Source of the DNA: Tuberibacillus sp. Marseille-P3662
GTDB lineage: Bacteria; Bacillota; Bacilli; Bacillales; Sporolactobacillaceae
NCBI RefSeq assembly: GCF_900178005.1
Contig: NZ_FXBS01000006.1
Span: 868,001-932,000 of the forward strand
DNA: 64,000 nt
Direction: 5' to 3'
The position numbers and the translations under genes are program-made. Positions 17,403 to 25,224 of this stretch are shown here, piece after piece. Under the pieces are notes generated by a model. It was not told the DNA's origin. It made no database searches and saw only the letters and a list, made by a program, of their open reading frames with translations. The number at the start of each line of letters is the position of its first letter. The stretch's first letter is position 1.

Positions 17403-18263
17403 ATGGCTTACAATAATCACAAGTCAAATAATCAAGAAAATAAACTAATACAACCTTCAAGACAATATTTTGTCCCTTCGCAAATCATGAATACATTTAG
17501 CCAGAAAGGGAAAGATCACCTTCAAAAAGAGATGTCCGCGCAGTTTATTCTCTCAATAAAAGCTGGAGCCTTTATGACGTTTGGTGCTGTTTTTTCAATT
17601 TTGCTGACCATGGGCGTTAATCAGCAGGGCTTAGCTTATTTGTTATCCGGTCTTGGGTTTGCGACGGGATACTTAATGGTATTTATGTCTGAAGCTATTT
17701 TATTTACAGAAGTGAATGTACTGCTTCCTACCTATCTATTACAAAAACCTTATTGGCTTCAAAAACGTCACTTAAAATTCTGGCTTGCTACCTATATAGG
17801 GAATATCATCGGTGCGTTGTTTGTTGCGATGCTCATTCTTTTTTCCGACTCGATGGATCCAAGTTTTTCAAAAGAGCTGGAGACGCTTCTGAGTCATAAA
17901 ATGAAATTCAGTGAACACGGCTGGTGGGGATGGCTTCAGGTGGTTTTATCAGGTATTGTTGCCAATTGGTTGATCGGCATGGCGACATTTTTGACGACAT
18001 CCGCACGGGATCTAATTGGCAAAATGGCGGGTACGGCACTTCCGGTGATCTTGTTCGTTGCCGGGAATTTCCAACATAGTGCTGCAAACATGGGATATTT
18101 TAGTCTTGGAGTGATTGCCTCAGATCAATATAGCTGGACTGACTACTTGTTCTTTAATCTAATTCCTGCAAGTATCGGTAATATCATTGGCGGGGCGATT
18201 CTTGTGTCACTATTGTTTTCGTATGCTTTTCGTAATGAGATGAATGGGCAGTTAGATCAGTAA
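17403..18263 (+). CDS. Formate/nitrite transporter (FNT) family channel
   Basis: A 286-residue membrane protein with six predicted helices: AGAFMTFGAVFSILLTMG, GLGFATGYLMVFMSEAILFTEVN and, later, MATFLTTSARDLIGKMAGTALPVILFVAGNFQHSAANMG with the FNT-type NxQHxxANM element. The N-terminal 45 residues are hydrophilic. FNT proteins are pentameric channels for formate, nitrite, hydrosulfide or short-chain acids; this one resembles the YrhG/YwcJ type, with substrate undetermined. The start has GGAGGGTGA. No formate or nitrite enzyme genes are adjacent. Confidence 0.85.
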   Translation: MAYNNHKSNNQENKLIQPSRQYFVPSQIMNTFSQKGKDHLQKEMSAQFILSIKAGAFMTFGAVFSILLTMGVNQQGLAYLLSGLGFATGYLMVFMSEAILFTEVNVLLPTYLLQKPYWLQKRHLKFWLATYIGNIIGALFVAMLILFSDSMDPSFSKELETLLSHKMKFSEHGWWGWLQVVLSGIVANWLIGMATFLTTSARDLIGKMAGTALPVILFVAGNFQHSAANMGYFSLGVIASDQYSWTDYLFFNLIPASIGNIIGGAILVSLLFSYAFRNEMNGQLDQ

Positions 18264-18294
18264 CATCATCAATTATAAAGAGGTGTGGATAAAG

Positions 18295-18897
18295 TTGGAT
18301 CCGATTCTATTGGATTTCCCTTCAGAAATTAAGACGCGTAGACTGATTCTGCGGATGCCAAAGCCAGGGGATGGTCAAGTCATTAACGAAGCCATCTGTC
18401 ATTCAATTAATGATCTAAGACCTTGGATGGCCTTTGCAAAAGACATTCCAACAGTTGAAGAGAGTGAAAAAAATGTTCGGGAGGCCTGTGCTAAATTTAT
18501 ATTAAGAGAAGCTTTGCGCTTTCATATCTTTCATAAAGAGGGAGGTCAGTTCATTGGTTCAGCGGGGTTGAGTCACCCGCATTGGGATCTACCCAAATTC
18601 ATGATAGGGTATTGGCTCAATAGTTATGAAAAGGGTCAAGGCTATATGACTGAGGCGGTTCAAGGATTGACTGATTTTGCATTTCACCATGTTGGGGCAA
18701 AACGGTTGGAAATGCTTATCGCTGTTGACAATAGGAAAAGTCAGAAGGTCGCTGAGAGAGCTGGTTATACTTTGGAAGGTGTTTTAAAAAATGAAGACCG
18801 TCTCATGGACGGGCGTCTTGCGGATAGTTATCTATATGCTAAAACACCGGATAAGATGGAGAGAACTCATTATGGAGTTCCAGATGAGAATAAATAG
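18295..18897 (+). CDS. GNAT-family N-acetyltransferase, RimJ/RimL-like
   Basis: A 200-residue acetyltransferase of the Acetyltransf_3 type: TRRLILRMPKPGDG at the start of the fold, YWLNSYEKGQGYMTEAVQGLTDFAF with the acetyl-CoA pyrophosphate-binding loop KGQGYM, and VDNRKSQKVAERAGYTLEGVL. The TTG at 18295 is chosen because AAAGAGGTG ends about nine bases upstream; a GTG four codons earlier lies inside that site. Substrates may be a ribosomal protein N-terminus or a small amine. It starts 31 bases after the FNT gene. Confidence 0.82.
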   Translation: MDPILLDFPSEIKTRRLILRMPKPGDGQVINEAICHSINDLRPWMAFAKDIPTVEESEKNVREACAKFILREALRFHIFHKEGGQFIGSAGLSHPHWDLPKFMIGYWLNSYEKGQGYMTEAVQGLTDFAFHHVGAKRLEMLIAVDNRKSQKVAERAGYTLEGVLKNEDRLMDGRLADSYLYAKTPDKMERTHYGVPDENK

Positions 18898-19072
18898 AAA
18901 AAGGGCATAGTATAATGGTATTTAAGATGATGAGTACCAATTTAATTTTATTTTAGACGATTTTAAAGTATTTTGTGGTTATTTATTGAATATAGTGTGA
19001 TATACTGCGATTAAATGGTTATATCTCCATCTAATCATCGTATAACTGAATTATAGAGGGAGTGAATGAGAA

Positions 19073-19216
19073 ATGAAAAAGTTAAAAAATGTGTCGGCGG
19101 CTGAAAATCGACCCGTTCCTCCGGGGATTCTTCCAGACTTCTTTTTGAAACGTAACAAAGCAAACACAAAAAAAGCTCGCACCAATGGCGAGCAATCTAA
19201 AAAATTTGTTCAATAA
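19073..19216 (+). CDS. 47-residue basic protein, unknown
   Basis: A compact frame with an excellent site (AGAGGGAGTGA) encodes MKKLKNVSAAENR followed by PVPPGILPDFFLKR and a Lys/Asn/Ser-rich tail. It is followed 45 bases later by a strong terminator, so it is a monocistronic small gene. The Pro-rich centre and charged ends suggest a soluble or nucleic-acid-associated peptide rather than a membrane protein. I do not recognise a family. Confidence 0.6.
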   Translation: MKKLKNVSAAENRPVPPGILPDFFLKRNKANTKKARTNGEQSKKFVQ

Positions 19217-19261
19217 TAATTATATCAAACAACATTGAGTGATCCAATACTCAGGTTGGCA

Positions 19262-19298
19262 GGGGACTATCCTATAAACGGATCAGTCCCTATTTTTA
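19262..19298 (+). terminator. Intrinsic terminator after the 47-residue protein gene
   Basis: GGGACT (19264-19269) pairs with AGTCCC and TCC with GGA around TATAAAC, followed by TATTTTTATT. It is well placed to end the short transcript upstream. Confidence 0.75.
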
Positions 19299-19408
19299 TT
19301 GTTTTCGTGTTAAACTGAAGAAAATGACGAATGGTTGAAACCTAAGGCACTGTTGATTCGTACTATTACAGAGTGTGTGTTCGATTCAAAAACTTTAAGG
19401 GTGAGGGT

Positions 19409-19951
19409 ATGTCAAGGTTAAATCTGCTTCAAGCAGATATTACGAAATTGGATGTTGATGCCATTGTTAACGCTGCTAATGAGTCATTACTTGGCGGTGG
19501 GGGTGTGGATGGTGCTATTCATAAAGCAGGTGGTCCGCAAATTTCACAGGAATGTCAGATCATCAAGAAGCGACAAAACAACTGCCCAACAGGAGATGCC
19601 GTTTATACATCAGCAGGAGATATGCCTTCACGATATGTTATTCATACGGTTGGGCCAGTCTGGTCAGGGGATAGTCAAACCGAACAAGCATTGCTGCAAA
19701 GTTGCTATGACCAATCTTTAATGTTGGCTGAACAGCTTGACGTTGAAACAATAGCTTTTCCGAATATCAGTACAGGGGTCTACGGATATCCAAAACAACA
19801 AGCAGCAGACGTCGCCATCCAAACGGTGAAACGTTTTTTTCAAACTCAACCTGAGTCCTCAATTCGTAAAGTGTTTTTTGTTTGTTATGACGAAGAAAAT
19901 TATCAACTCTACAAACGTATGCTCAAAAACAGGGAAGGATCATACGATTAA
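19409..19951 (+). CDS. Macrodomain ADP-ribose hydrolase (YmdB-like)
   Basis: A 180-residue stand-alone macrodomain. The signature DAIVNAANESLLGGGGVDGAIHKAGG is at about 20-45, with the Asn/Asp residues that position ADP-ribose, CPTGDAVYTSAG follows, and AFPNISTGVYGYP at about 121-133 forms the second loop. Members remove ADP-ribose or deacetylate O-acetyl-ADP-ribose. The ATG at 19409 is chosen because GGGTGAGGGT directly precedes it; an earlier GTG is possible but lacks a site. Monocistronic. Confidence 0.9.
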   Translation: MSRLNLLQADITKLDVDAIVNAANESLLGGGGVDGAIHKAGGPQISQECQIIKKRQNNCPTGDAVYTSAGDMPSRYVIHTVGPVWSGDSQTEQALLQSCYDQSLMLAEQLDVETIAFPNISTGVYGYPKQQAADVAIQTVKRFFQTQPESSIRKVFFVCYDEENYQLYKRMLKNREGSYD

Positions 19952-20012
19952 TTATTAGTGATTTAAATTTGCAAATGAGCCTCCTTTGCGTCATACTAGC
20001 ATAGTGATAATT

Positions 20013-20027
20013 GATAATCGTTTTCAA
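20013..20027. promoter_or_regulatory. Fur-box-like site upstream of ferredoxin reductase gene
   Basis: TGATAATCGTTTTCA matches 13 of 15 positions of the Bacillus Fur 7-1-7 consensus TGATAATnATTATCA, and a second overlapping TGATAATTGATAATC half pattern begins at 20006. It lies 36 bases before the reductase start. Confidence 0.6.
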
Positions 20028-20062
20028 AGCATAATTGTTTTGACATACAGGGGGAAAGGAAC

Positions 20063-21070
20063 ATGAACGATACGCGATATGACGTTACAATCATCGGTGG
20101 AGGTCCGGCTGGCCTGTTCACCGCTTTTTACGCGGGTATGCGCGATATGAAAGTGAACATCGTTGAGGCATTGCCGCATTTGGGCGGGCAACTTTCGGCT
20201 GTCTATCCGGAAAAATATATTTATGATGTCGGTGGTATTCCTAAAATAAAAGCACAACATCTCGTTGACCAACTCACTGACCAAATGATGCAATTTGCAC
20301 CAGATATCGCCTTATCGGAAACAGCGAAAGGTATTGAAAGAGATGCCGATGGTTTTGTTATTCAAACAGATAAAGCTGAACACCGATCCAAGGCAGTTAT
20401 TATTACCGGGGGCATTGGCGCGTTTGAACCAAGGAAATTAAAATTGGATGAAGCAACACAATATGAAAATGGTAATTTGCATTATTTTGTGAAAGACGTT
20501 AGTCAATTTGAGGATAGAGATGTTCTCATATGCGGCGGTGGCGATTCAGCTGTCGACTGGGCTTTAATGCTTGAACCTATTGCGAAATCCGTAACATTAA
20601 TTCATCGGAACGACCGTTTTAGGGCTCATGAGCAAAGCGTCACTAAGCTTCATGAATCATCGGTTAAGGTTATGACTCCTTACGTTCCCGCAGGTCTGGA
20701 AGGCGATAACGGCAATATTGACCAGGTGACCATCGCCAATCCAAAAGATCCTGAAGATGTTCAAACGGTCAAGATTGATGATATGATTGTTAATTATGGG
20801 TTTGTATCATCATTGGGGCCGCTTAAAGACTGGGGCTTGAATATCGAGAAGAATTCGATTGTCGTGAATGGCAAATACGAGACGAATATTGAAGGTGTTT
20901 ACGCGGTCGGTGATATCAATTCGTATGATGGCAAGATTAATCTCATCGCGACAGGATTCGGTGAAGCACCTGTTGCCATCAATGAAATCAAGATGAACAT
21001 TGACCCGGGCGCGCGCAGACAACCTATGCACAGTACAACGTTATTTGAGCAAAAAGCCAAACAATCATAA
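20063..21070 (+). CDS. Ferredoxin/flavodoxin-NADP+ reductase, YumC type
   Basis: A 335-residue thioredoxin-reductase-like FAD enzyme without the CxxC disulfide, as in type 2 ferredoxin-NADP reductases. The FAD fingerprint IIGGGPAGLFTAFYAG is at about 10-25, LPHLGGQL follows at about 41-48, the NADPH fingerprint ICGGGDSAVDWALML is at about 157-171, and YAVGDINSYDGKINLIATGFGEA at about 277-299 closes the FAD site. It should supply electrons from NADPH to ferredoxin or flavodoxin. The GGGGGAAAGG site is good. The Fur-like box upstream suggests iron control. It ends at a strong terminator. Confidence 0.9.
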   Translation: MNDTRYDVTIIGGGPAGLFTAFYAGMRDMKVNIVEALPHLGGQLSAVYPEKYIYDVGGIPKIKAQHLVDQLTDQMMQFAPDIALSETAKGIERDADGFVIQTDKAEHRSKAVIITGGIGAFEPRKLKLDEATQYENGNLHYFVKDVSQFEDRDVLICGGGDSAVDWALMLEPIAKSVTLIHRNDRFRAHEQSVTKLHESSVKVMTPYVPAGLEGDNGNIDQVTIANPKDPEDVQTVKIDDMIVNYGFVSSLGPLKDWGLNIEKNSIVVNGKYETNIEGVYAVGDINSYDGKINLIATGFGEAPVAINEIKMNIDPGARRQPMHSTTLFEQKAKQS

Positions 21071-21084
21071 ATAAAAGATTCAAC

Positions 21085-21112
21085 ACTCTCTCGACTTTCG
21101 AGGGAGTATTTT
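21085..21112 (+). terminator. Intrinsic terminator after the ferredoxin reductase gene
   Basis: ACTCTCTCGA (21085-21094) pairs with TCGAGGGAGT (21098-21107) around CTT, with one G-T pair, followed by ATTTTT. Confidence 0.85.
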
Positions 21113-21147
21113 TATGTAAAAAAGGAAATATCAATAAAGGCAGTGAA

Positions 21148-21162
21148 TCGTAATCATTTCTA
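21148..21162. promoter_or_regulatory. Second, weaker Zur-like site upstream of znuA
   Basis: TCGTAATCATTTCTA matches the Bacillus Zur consensus TCGTAATnATTACGA except at two positions in the right arm. It lies 35 bases upstream of the better box at 21198. Confidence 0.5.
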
Positions 21163-21197
21163 TTTACAAAAGAGTAGATTACTATGTATAATGTTAA

Positions 21198-21212
21198 TCG
21201 TAATGATTATGA
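21198..21212. promoter_or_regulatory. Zur box upstream of znuA
   Basis: TCGTAATGATTATGA differs from the Zur consensus TCGTAATnATTACGA at one position. The same 15 bases occur in inverted orientation upstream of znuC (25112-25126), which supports joint zinc-dependent repression by the Zur protein encoded between them. Confidence 0.8.
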
Positions 21213-21256
21213 TTTGAAGTTGATGGCAATAGTAAGAATAGAGGACGTGACAGGCT

Positions 21257-22201
21257 TTGAAAAAAAAGGTATATATACTCATAATGCTGGCGATGGTTGT
21301 TGCGAGTGTGTCAGCTTGCGGATATCTGGATCAAGGGAATGAGGATAACGGACATCAATCATTAACAATCTATACGAGCATGTACCCAATTTACGATTTT
21401 ACACGAACAATAGCTGGAGAGCGAGCGAATGTTAAGCAAATCATTCCCCCTGGCGTTGAGCCGCATGCCTATAGACCAACAGCCAAGGATTTGATTCAGC
21501 TGAATGATGCTGATGCGATGATTTATTTAGGTGCGGGTTTAGAACAATGGGCCGAACAAGCTAAAACAACAGTGCAAACGAATGTTGAATTTGTGAAATT
21601 AAGTGAAAAAATTGATCTCATTCCCCTTGAGAAAACTGGCCATGACCATGCAGATTCATCCCATCATGAAAGTGAGAATGATCCTCATTATTGGCTTGAC
21701 CCTATGCGGGCTAAAACGATGGCTGAATCCATTAAAAATTTGCTCATCAAGTTAGATCCTAAAGGGGAAGCGATTTATAAGCAGCGTTACGAGACCGTCG
21801 TTGCGAAATTAAATGATTTAGATCAAGCTTATAGCAAGTTGGTTAATACGACATCTAACAAGGATATACTTGTGTCTCATGCCGCGTTCGGTTATCTTGC
21901 TAAAAGATATGGTTTGAAACAAATTCCAATATCAGGTATTTCTCCGAATGAAACACCGACCCCACGAAAATTAAAGCACACTATTGAGCAAGCTAAGCGT
22001 CATGATATCAAGTATATCTTTTTTTCAAAGTTGGTTAATACGGAAGTCGCCGAAGCTTTGCAGGAAAGGCTCGGTACAGACCCCCTTGTATTAAACCCAA
22101 TCGCTAATGTTAGCAAACAAACATTTGATGACCGCGGTGTTAGTTACTTCAGTTTAATGCGAGACAATCTTAATCAATTGAAAATAGCTTTAAAAGATTA
22201 A
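21257..22201 (+). CDS. znuA: Zinc ABC transporter substrate-binding lipoprotein
   Basis: A 314-residue cluster A-I metal-binding protein. The signal peptide ends in ASVSACGY, with Cys21 as the lipid anchor. Metal ligands are expected in GVEPHAYRP, in DPHYWLDP, at His in LVSHAAFGYLAKRYGL, and at an acidic residue in the last domain. A His/Asp-rich loop, HDHADSSHHESENDPH at about 131-146, is the hallmark of zinc rather than manganese binding proteins. It is transcribed alone, facing the znuC-znuB-znuB-zur operon, with Zur boxes at its promoter. The start is TTG, with a GGACGTGACAGG-type site. Confidence 0.9.
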   Translation: MKKKVYILIMLAMVVASVSACGYLDQGNEDNGHQSLTIYTSMYPIYDFTRTIAGERANVKQIIPPGVEPHAYRPTAKDLIQLNDADAMIYLGAGLEQWAEQAKTTVQTNVEFVKLSEKIDLIPLEKTGHDHADSSHHESENDPHYWLDPMRAKTMAESIKNLLIKLDPKGEAIYKQRYETVVAKLNDLDQAYSKLVNTTSNKDILVSHAAFGYLAKRYGLKQIPISGISPNETPTPRKLKHTIEQAKRHDIKYIFFSKLVNTEVAEALQERLGTDPLVLNPIANVSKQTFDDRGVSYFSLMRDNLNQLKIALKD

Positions 22202-22205
22202 AAAA

Positions 22206-22235
22206 GCAACCGGATGGTGATCCGGTTGCTTTAGT
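22206..22235. terminator. Bidirectional terminator between znuA and zur
   Basis: AGCAACCGGAT pairs perfectly with ATCCGGTTGCT around GGTG, flanked by AAAAAA on the left and TTTA on the right, between two convergent genes. Confidence 0.85.
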
Positions 22236-22245
22236 GTGTGATTTT

Positions 22246-22662
22246 CTATGAGGATTGACAATGATAACAGTGACCGTAAATTTCAAATTTGTGGCCGCTG
22301 ATATCAAAGTCATTGATATGCTCATTAATGGTCTCCATTGGGCAAAATTCAATGAACTCTGTTTTGCCACACTTTGTGCAAATGAGATGATGATGATGAC
22401 CCTGATGACCACAAGCATAACGATAATTTTTTTCTCCACTTAACTCTGTACCTTCCAAAATGCCGATATTTTCAAAAAGGGATAGATTGCGATAAACGGT
22501 ATCATAACTGAGTGTAGGGTATTCAGTTTGCATATATCTCAGCACATCTTTGGCGGTCAAATAACGATCTTCCTGAGCAAATAGTTCAACCAACATTTTC
22601 CGTTTATCTGTGTACTTATAGCCGTGTTTTTTTAGAATATTAAGAGCCTTTTGGACTTCCAT
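22246..22662 (-). CDS. zur: Fur-family zinc uptake regulator Zur
   Basis: A 138-residue Fur-family repressor. The winged-helix domain covers about residues 1-80 (YKYTDKRKMLVELF, PTLSYDTVYRNLSLFENIGIL). The dimerisation domain carries GHQGHHHHLICTKCGKTEFIEF and ends with HCYHCQSS, giving the two CxxC pairs of the structural zinc site. The start at 22662 has a CGGGGGATG site upstream; an ATG seven codons earlier is less well placed. The gene overlaps the end of the permease gene and is the last of the zinc operon. It most likely binds the 15-bp boxes at 21198 and 25112. Confidence 0.87.
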   Translation of the reverse strand: MEVQKALNILKKHGYKYTDKRKMLVELFAQEDRYLTAKDVLRYMQTEYPTLSYDTVYRNLSLFENIGILEGTELSGEKNYRYACGHQGHHHHLICTKCGKTEFIEFCPMETINEHINDFDISGHKFEIYGHCYHCQSS

Positions 22663-23515
22663 GGAGCATCCCCCGTTTAGCATTCACCCGTATATGCCGA
22701 TATAGGATGAAGAATAAGAGTATCACAGCAGCACTTATGATGACCGCGCCGCCTGTCGAAATGTCAATAACTAATGATAATAATGATCCCAATAATACAG
22801 ATGTCTCGCCGGTGATCACGGAAACGAGAACGAGTTGCTTGAAACTATGCGCAATGACTAATGAGGCAGCTGCGGGCAGAATCATCAATCCAGCAACGAG
22901 CATGACGCCGACAACTTGAACCGAGACAGAGATAACAATGGATAAAACCAAAGTGAACAATACGTTCCCCAATCGATAGCGTTGAGGGTTAACCTTGGCT
23001 AATTCTCGATCAAACGTCGTGACCAAAATAGTATGATAAAATATTATAATGAAAACCAATGCCATTATCGTTGCGATTACTGTCATTATAACATCCCCAT
23101 GTGTCGCGGCAAGCAAGTTACCGAACAGAGCATTATAAAACGTATTATTATAACCATCAACGATATTGAAAATAACTGTTCCGAGTCCAATACCACAGCT
23201 TAATACAGCGGGGATAGCGGCGTCAGCAAATCCTTTGAAATGATCACGCAACCATTCAACAAGGAAGGCACCTGCGAACGCGAAGAGCGTTCCGTAGACT
23301 GGCGGAGGTACGGCTGTCGGTAAAGGGAGGATGTCTCCGACGACGGCCCCCAAGGCAATCCCGGCTAGTGTCATGTGTGATAAGGCCCCGCTAATATGAG
23401 CAACCCGTCTCGTAACGGCAAAAACCCCAATTAAGGGAGCGCTAATACCAATCATAACCGCGACAATAAGAGCTTCTAGTAAAAAGTCATAATCTGTGAG
23501 CCAATCAAGCACCAT
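22640..23515 (-). CDS. znuB: Zinc ABC transporter permease (second ZnuB-like)
   Basis: A 291-residue ABC-3 family permease with about eight hydrophobic segments. IGISAPLIGVFAVTRRVAHISGALSHMTLAGIALG at about 18-52 is the conserved N-terminal region of metal permeases. GGGGGTGAG lies just upstream; the ATG at 23515 is close to it and the next codon, GTG at 23512, has better spacing. It overlaps both the preceding permease gene and the following zur gene. It pairs with the other permease as a heterodimer (inference). Confidence 0.83.
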   Translation of the reverse strand: MVLDWLTDYDFLLEALIVAVMIGISAPLIGVFAVTRRVAHISGALSHMTLAGIALGAVVGDILPLPTAVPPPVYGTLFAFAGAFLVEWLRDHFKGFADAAIPAVLSCGIGLGTVIFNIVDGYNNTFYNALFGNLLAATHGDVIMTVIATIMALVFIIIFYHTILVTTFDRELAKVNPQRYRLGNVLFTLVLSIVISVSVQVVGVMLVAGLMILPAAASLVIAHSFKQLVLVSVITGETSVLLGSLLSLVIDISTGGAVIISAAVILLFFILYRHIRVNAKRGMLHGSPKGS

Positions 23516-24392
23516 GCTCACCCCCATAACCTCGGGATAACTGTTTGCCCATTTTTTTTCTTCCTTGTTTATGAACCGTTGTTGCCGTCATCACAATAAA
23601 ACTTAAAACGGCAAACGTACCGCCAGGCGGCAAATTAAGCATGAATCCCGATATCATCCCGGTTAATAACTCGAGTTCACCAAAGAGGGCAGAAAAAAGT
23701 AACAACTGCCGAAAACTGCGTGCGTAGTTTAAGGCTGCTAAAACTGGCAAAACAACAACTGCGGAAATAAGCAGCACGCCAACAATCAACATCGTGGCGC
23801 TGATGACACCTGCTGTCATGAATAAAAATAACCATTCGGTTATACTTTGTTGCCTCCGTGATAGCAATGATGCTGTGTCTCGTTCAAAGGCTATAATGAT
23901 CAAAGGACGGCGAAACAAATATAGGAGACAACCAACAATCATAGTCAAGCTGACAATCACCATCAACTTTTCTCGGGTTACTGTCAGCAAACTTCCAAAC
24001 AAATAAGCATTTAGATCGGTGTTAACAGCGTCTGCAAAGTTAAGTAAAACAATACCTAATCCTAAAGCACTTGATAAAACGACTGGAATGGATAGTTCTT
24101 CAAAATATCGAAACGCTTTTGATAAAGGTTTAAAAACAAATGAACCTAGAAAGGCAAACACCATGGCAAAATAAGTTGGTGATATAAAAGTAAATACCGG
24201 AAAGAAAGATTTGATCGCAAAACCGCTTGCTAGTCCCGTAAAAGCAAGATGGGAGACTGCATCAGCTATCAAAGCCTGTCTGCGTACAACAATGAATGCT
24301 CCCAGTAGCGGGCAGAAACCGCCAATGATTAAAGCCGCCCACAATGAACGTTGTAAAAAGGGGTACGTCAAAAACGCTTCAATGGCATTCAT
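23505..24392 (-). CDS. znuB: Zinc ABC transporter permease (first ZnuB-like)
   Basis: A 295-residue ABC-3 permease with LLGAFIVVRRQALIADAVSHLAFTGLASG as the conserved N-terminal region and about eight to nine hydrophobic segments. The start at 24392 follows GAAGGTGA by about six bases and overlaps the znuC stop by 14 bases; an upstream in-frame ATG would lie deep inside znuC. Most zinc systems use one permease gene as a homodimer, so two different genes here indicate a heterodimer or a recent specialisation. Confidence 0.83.
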   Translation of the reverse strand: MNAIEAFLTYPFLQRSLWAALIIGGFCPLLGAFIVVRRQALIADAVSHLAFTGLASGFAIKSFFPVFTFISPTYFAMVFAFLGSFVFKPLSKAFRYFEELSIPVVLSSALGLGIVLLNFADAVNTDLNAYLFGSLLTVTREKLMVIVSLTMIVGCLLYLFRRPLIIIAFERDTASLLSRRQQSITEWLFLFMTAGVISATMLIVGVLLISAVVVLPVLAALNYARSFRQLLLFSALFGELELLTGMISGFMLNLPPGGTFAVLSFIVMTATTVHKQGRKKMGKQLSRGYGGEHGA

Positions 24393-25095
24393 CCGGGTCA
24401 CCTTCTTTGATCTGGCATGTCTCATGTGCCGATCCTTGATTCAAATAAGTGATGCGGTCAACGATGGCTGACATAGCGTCGATGTCATGGGTGACGAGTA
24501 GGATGGTATATGTCCGGGCCGCTTTCAGGTACGTCAGCAGTTCATAAAAAGCTTTGACTGACGCTTCGTCAATCCCAACGGTAGGTTCATCAAAAATCAG
24601 CAAATCGGGATCACTGACAAGAGCACGGGCGATAAAAACGCGTTGCTGTTGACCACCAGATAATTCACCAATCGGCCGTTTGGCGTGTGCAGCCATGCCG
24701 ACCGTAGCCAACGTCTCTTGGATTTGTAGTTTATCCTGCCGGTTTAACCAGTGCCATATTTTCTTTTGATTATATAAACCCATGGCAACGACCTCATACA
24801 CGGTTGCGGGGAATCCAGAATTAAAACTATTTGATTTTTGCGATACATAACCGATTTTATGCCAATGACGAAATATCTTTTGTGGTTGGTCAAACAAGTT
24901 GACTTGCCCTTTGTAATCTCGTAATAATCCTAAAATAATTTTAATTAAAGTGGATTTTCCAGAACCGTTAGGACCGGCTAAGCCAATAACCTCACCGCTA
25001 TTTATGGTTAAATTGATATGATCTAAAACTTGTTGTTTGTCATAAGTATAGGAAACATTACTAACGTCGATAATGGATTTACTGTCATTTGTCAT
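24379..25095 (-). CDS. znuC: Zinc ABC transporter ATP-binding protein
   Basis: A 238-residue ATPase: Walker A GPNGSGKST at about 40-48, Q-loop GYVSQKSNSF, signature LSGGQQQRVFIARAL, Walker B LLIFDEPTVGID and H-loop LVTHDIDAMS. This is the pattern of the ZnuC/AdcC/MntB group. It is the first gene of the znuC-znuB-znuB-zur operon, with two Zur-like boxes 17 to 80 bases upstream of its start. The ribosome binding site is weak (GGATGTGACC). Confidence 0.88.
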   Translation of the reverse strand: MTNDSKSIIDVSNVSYTYDKQQVLDHINLTINSGEVIGLAGPNGSGKSTLIKIILGLLRDYKGQVNLFDQPQKIFRHWHKIGYVSQKSNSFNSGFPATVYEVVAMGLYNQKKIWHWLNRQDKLQIQETLATVGMAAHAKRPIGELSGGQQQRVFIARALVSDPDLLIFDEPTVGIDEASVKAFYELLTYLKAARTYTILLVTHDIDAMSAIVDRITYLNQGSAHETCQIKEGDPDECH

Positions 25096-25111
25096 AAGGT
25101 CACATCCGAAA

Positions 25112-25126
25112 TCATAATCATTACGA
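25112..25126. promoter_or_regulatory. Zur box upstream of znuC
   Basis: TCATAATCATTACGA is the exact reverse complement of the box in front of znuA and lies 17 bases from the znuC start, where bound Zur would block transcription. Confidence 0.8.
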
Positions 25127-25160
25127 ATTATAGTATATATAAGAAAAAGCGTAATGTAAA

Positions 25161-25175
25161 TAGTAATATTTACGA
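25161..25175. promoter_or_regulatory. Second Zur-like box upstream of znuC
   Basis: TAGTAATATTTACGA matches 13 of 15 positions of TCGTAATnATTACGA and lies 35 bases upstream of the first box, the same distance that separates the two boxes at znuA. Confidence 0.5.
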
Positions 25176-25191
25176 TTTGTGAACAAAAAAT

Positions 25192-25217
25192 AAAAACCCC
25201 GCGGATGCGGGATTTTT
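25192..25217 (-). terminator. Terminator of the YeeE/YedE gene
   Basis: CCCGC (25198-25202) and GCGGG (25207-25211) flank GGAT, with AAAAAC on one side and ATTTTT on the other, directly downstream of the minus-strand transporter gene. Confidence 0.75.
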
Positions 25218-25224
25218 ATGATGA

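Noticed and set aside
21640-21690. His-rich stretch in znuA taken as a low-complexity artefact
   Set aside because: It is the expected zinc-specific loop of this protein family and lies between conserved binding-protein domains.
22255-22443. Plus-strand frame within zur
   Set aside because: It is opposite to a clear Fur-family gene and starts inside its C-terminal metal-site region.
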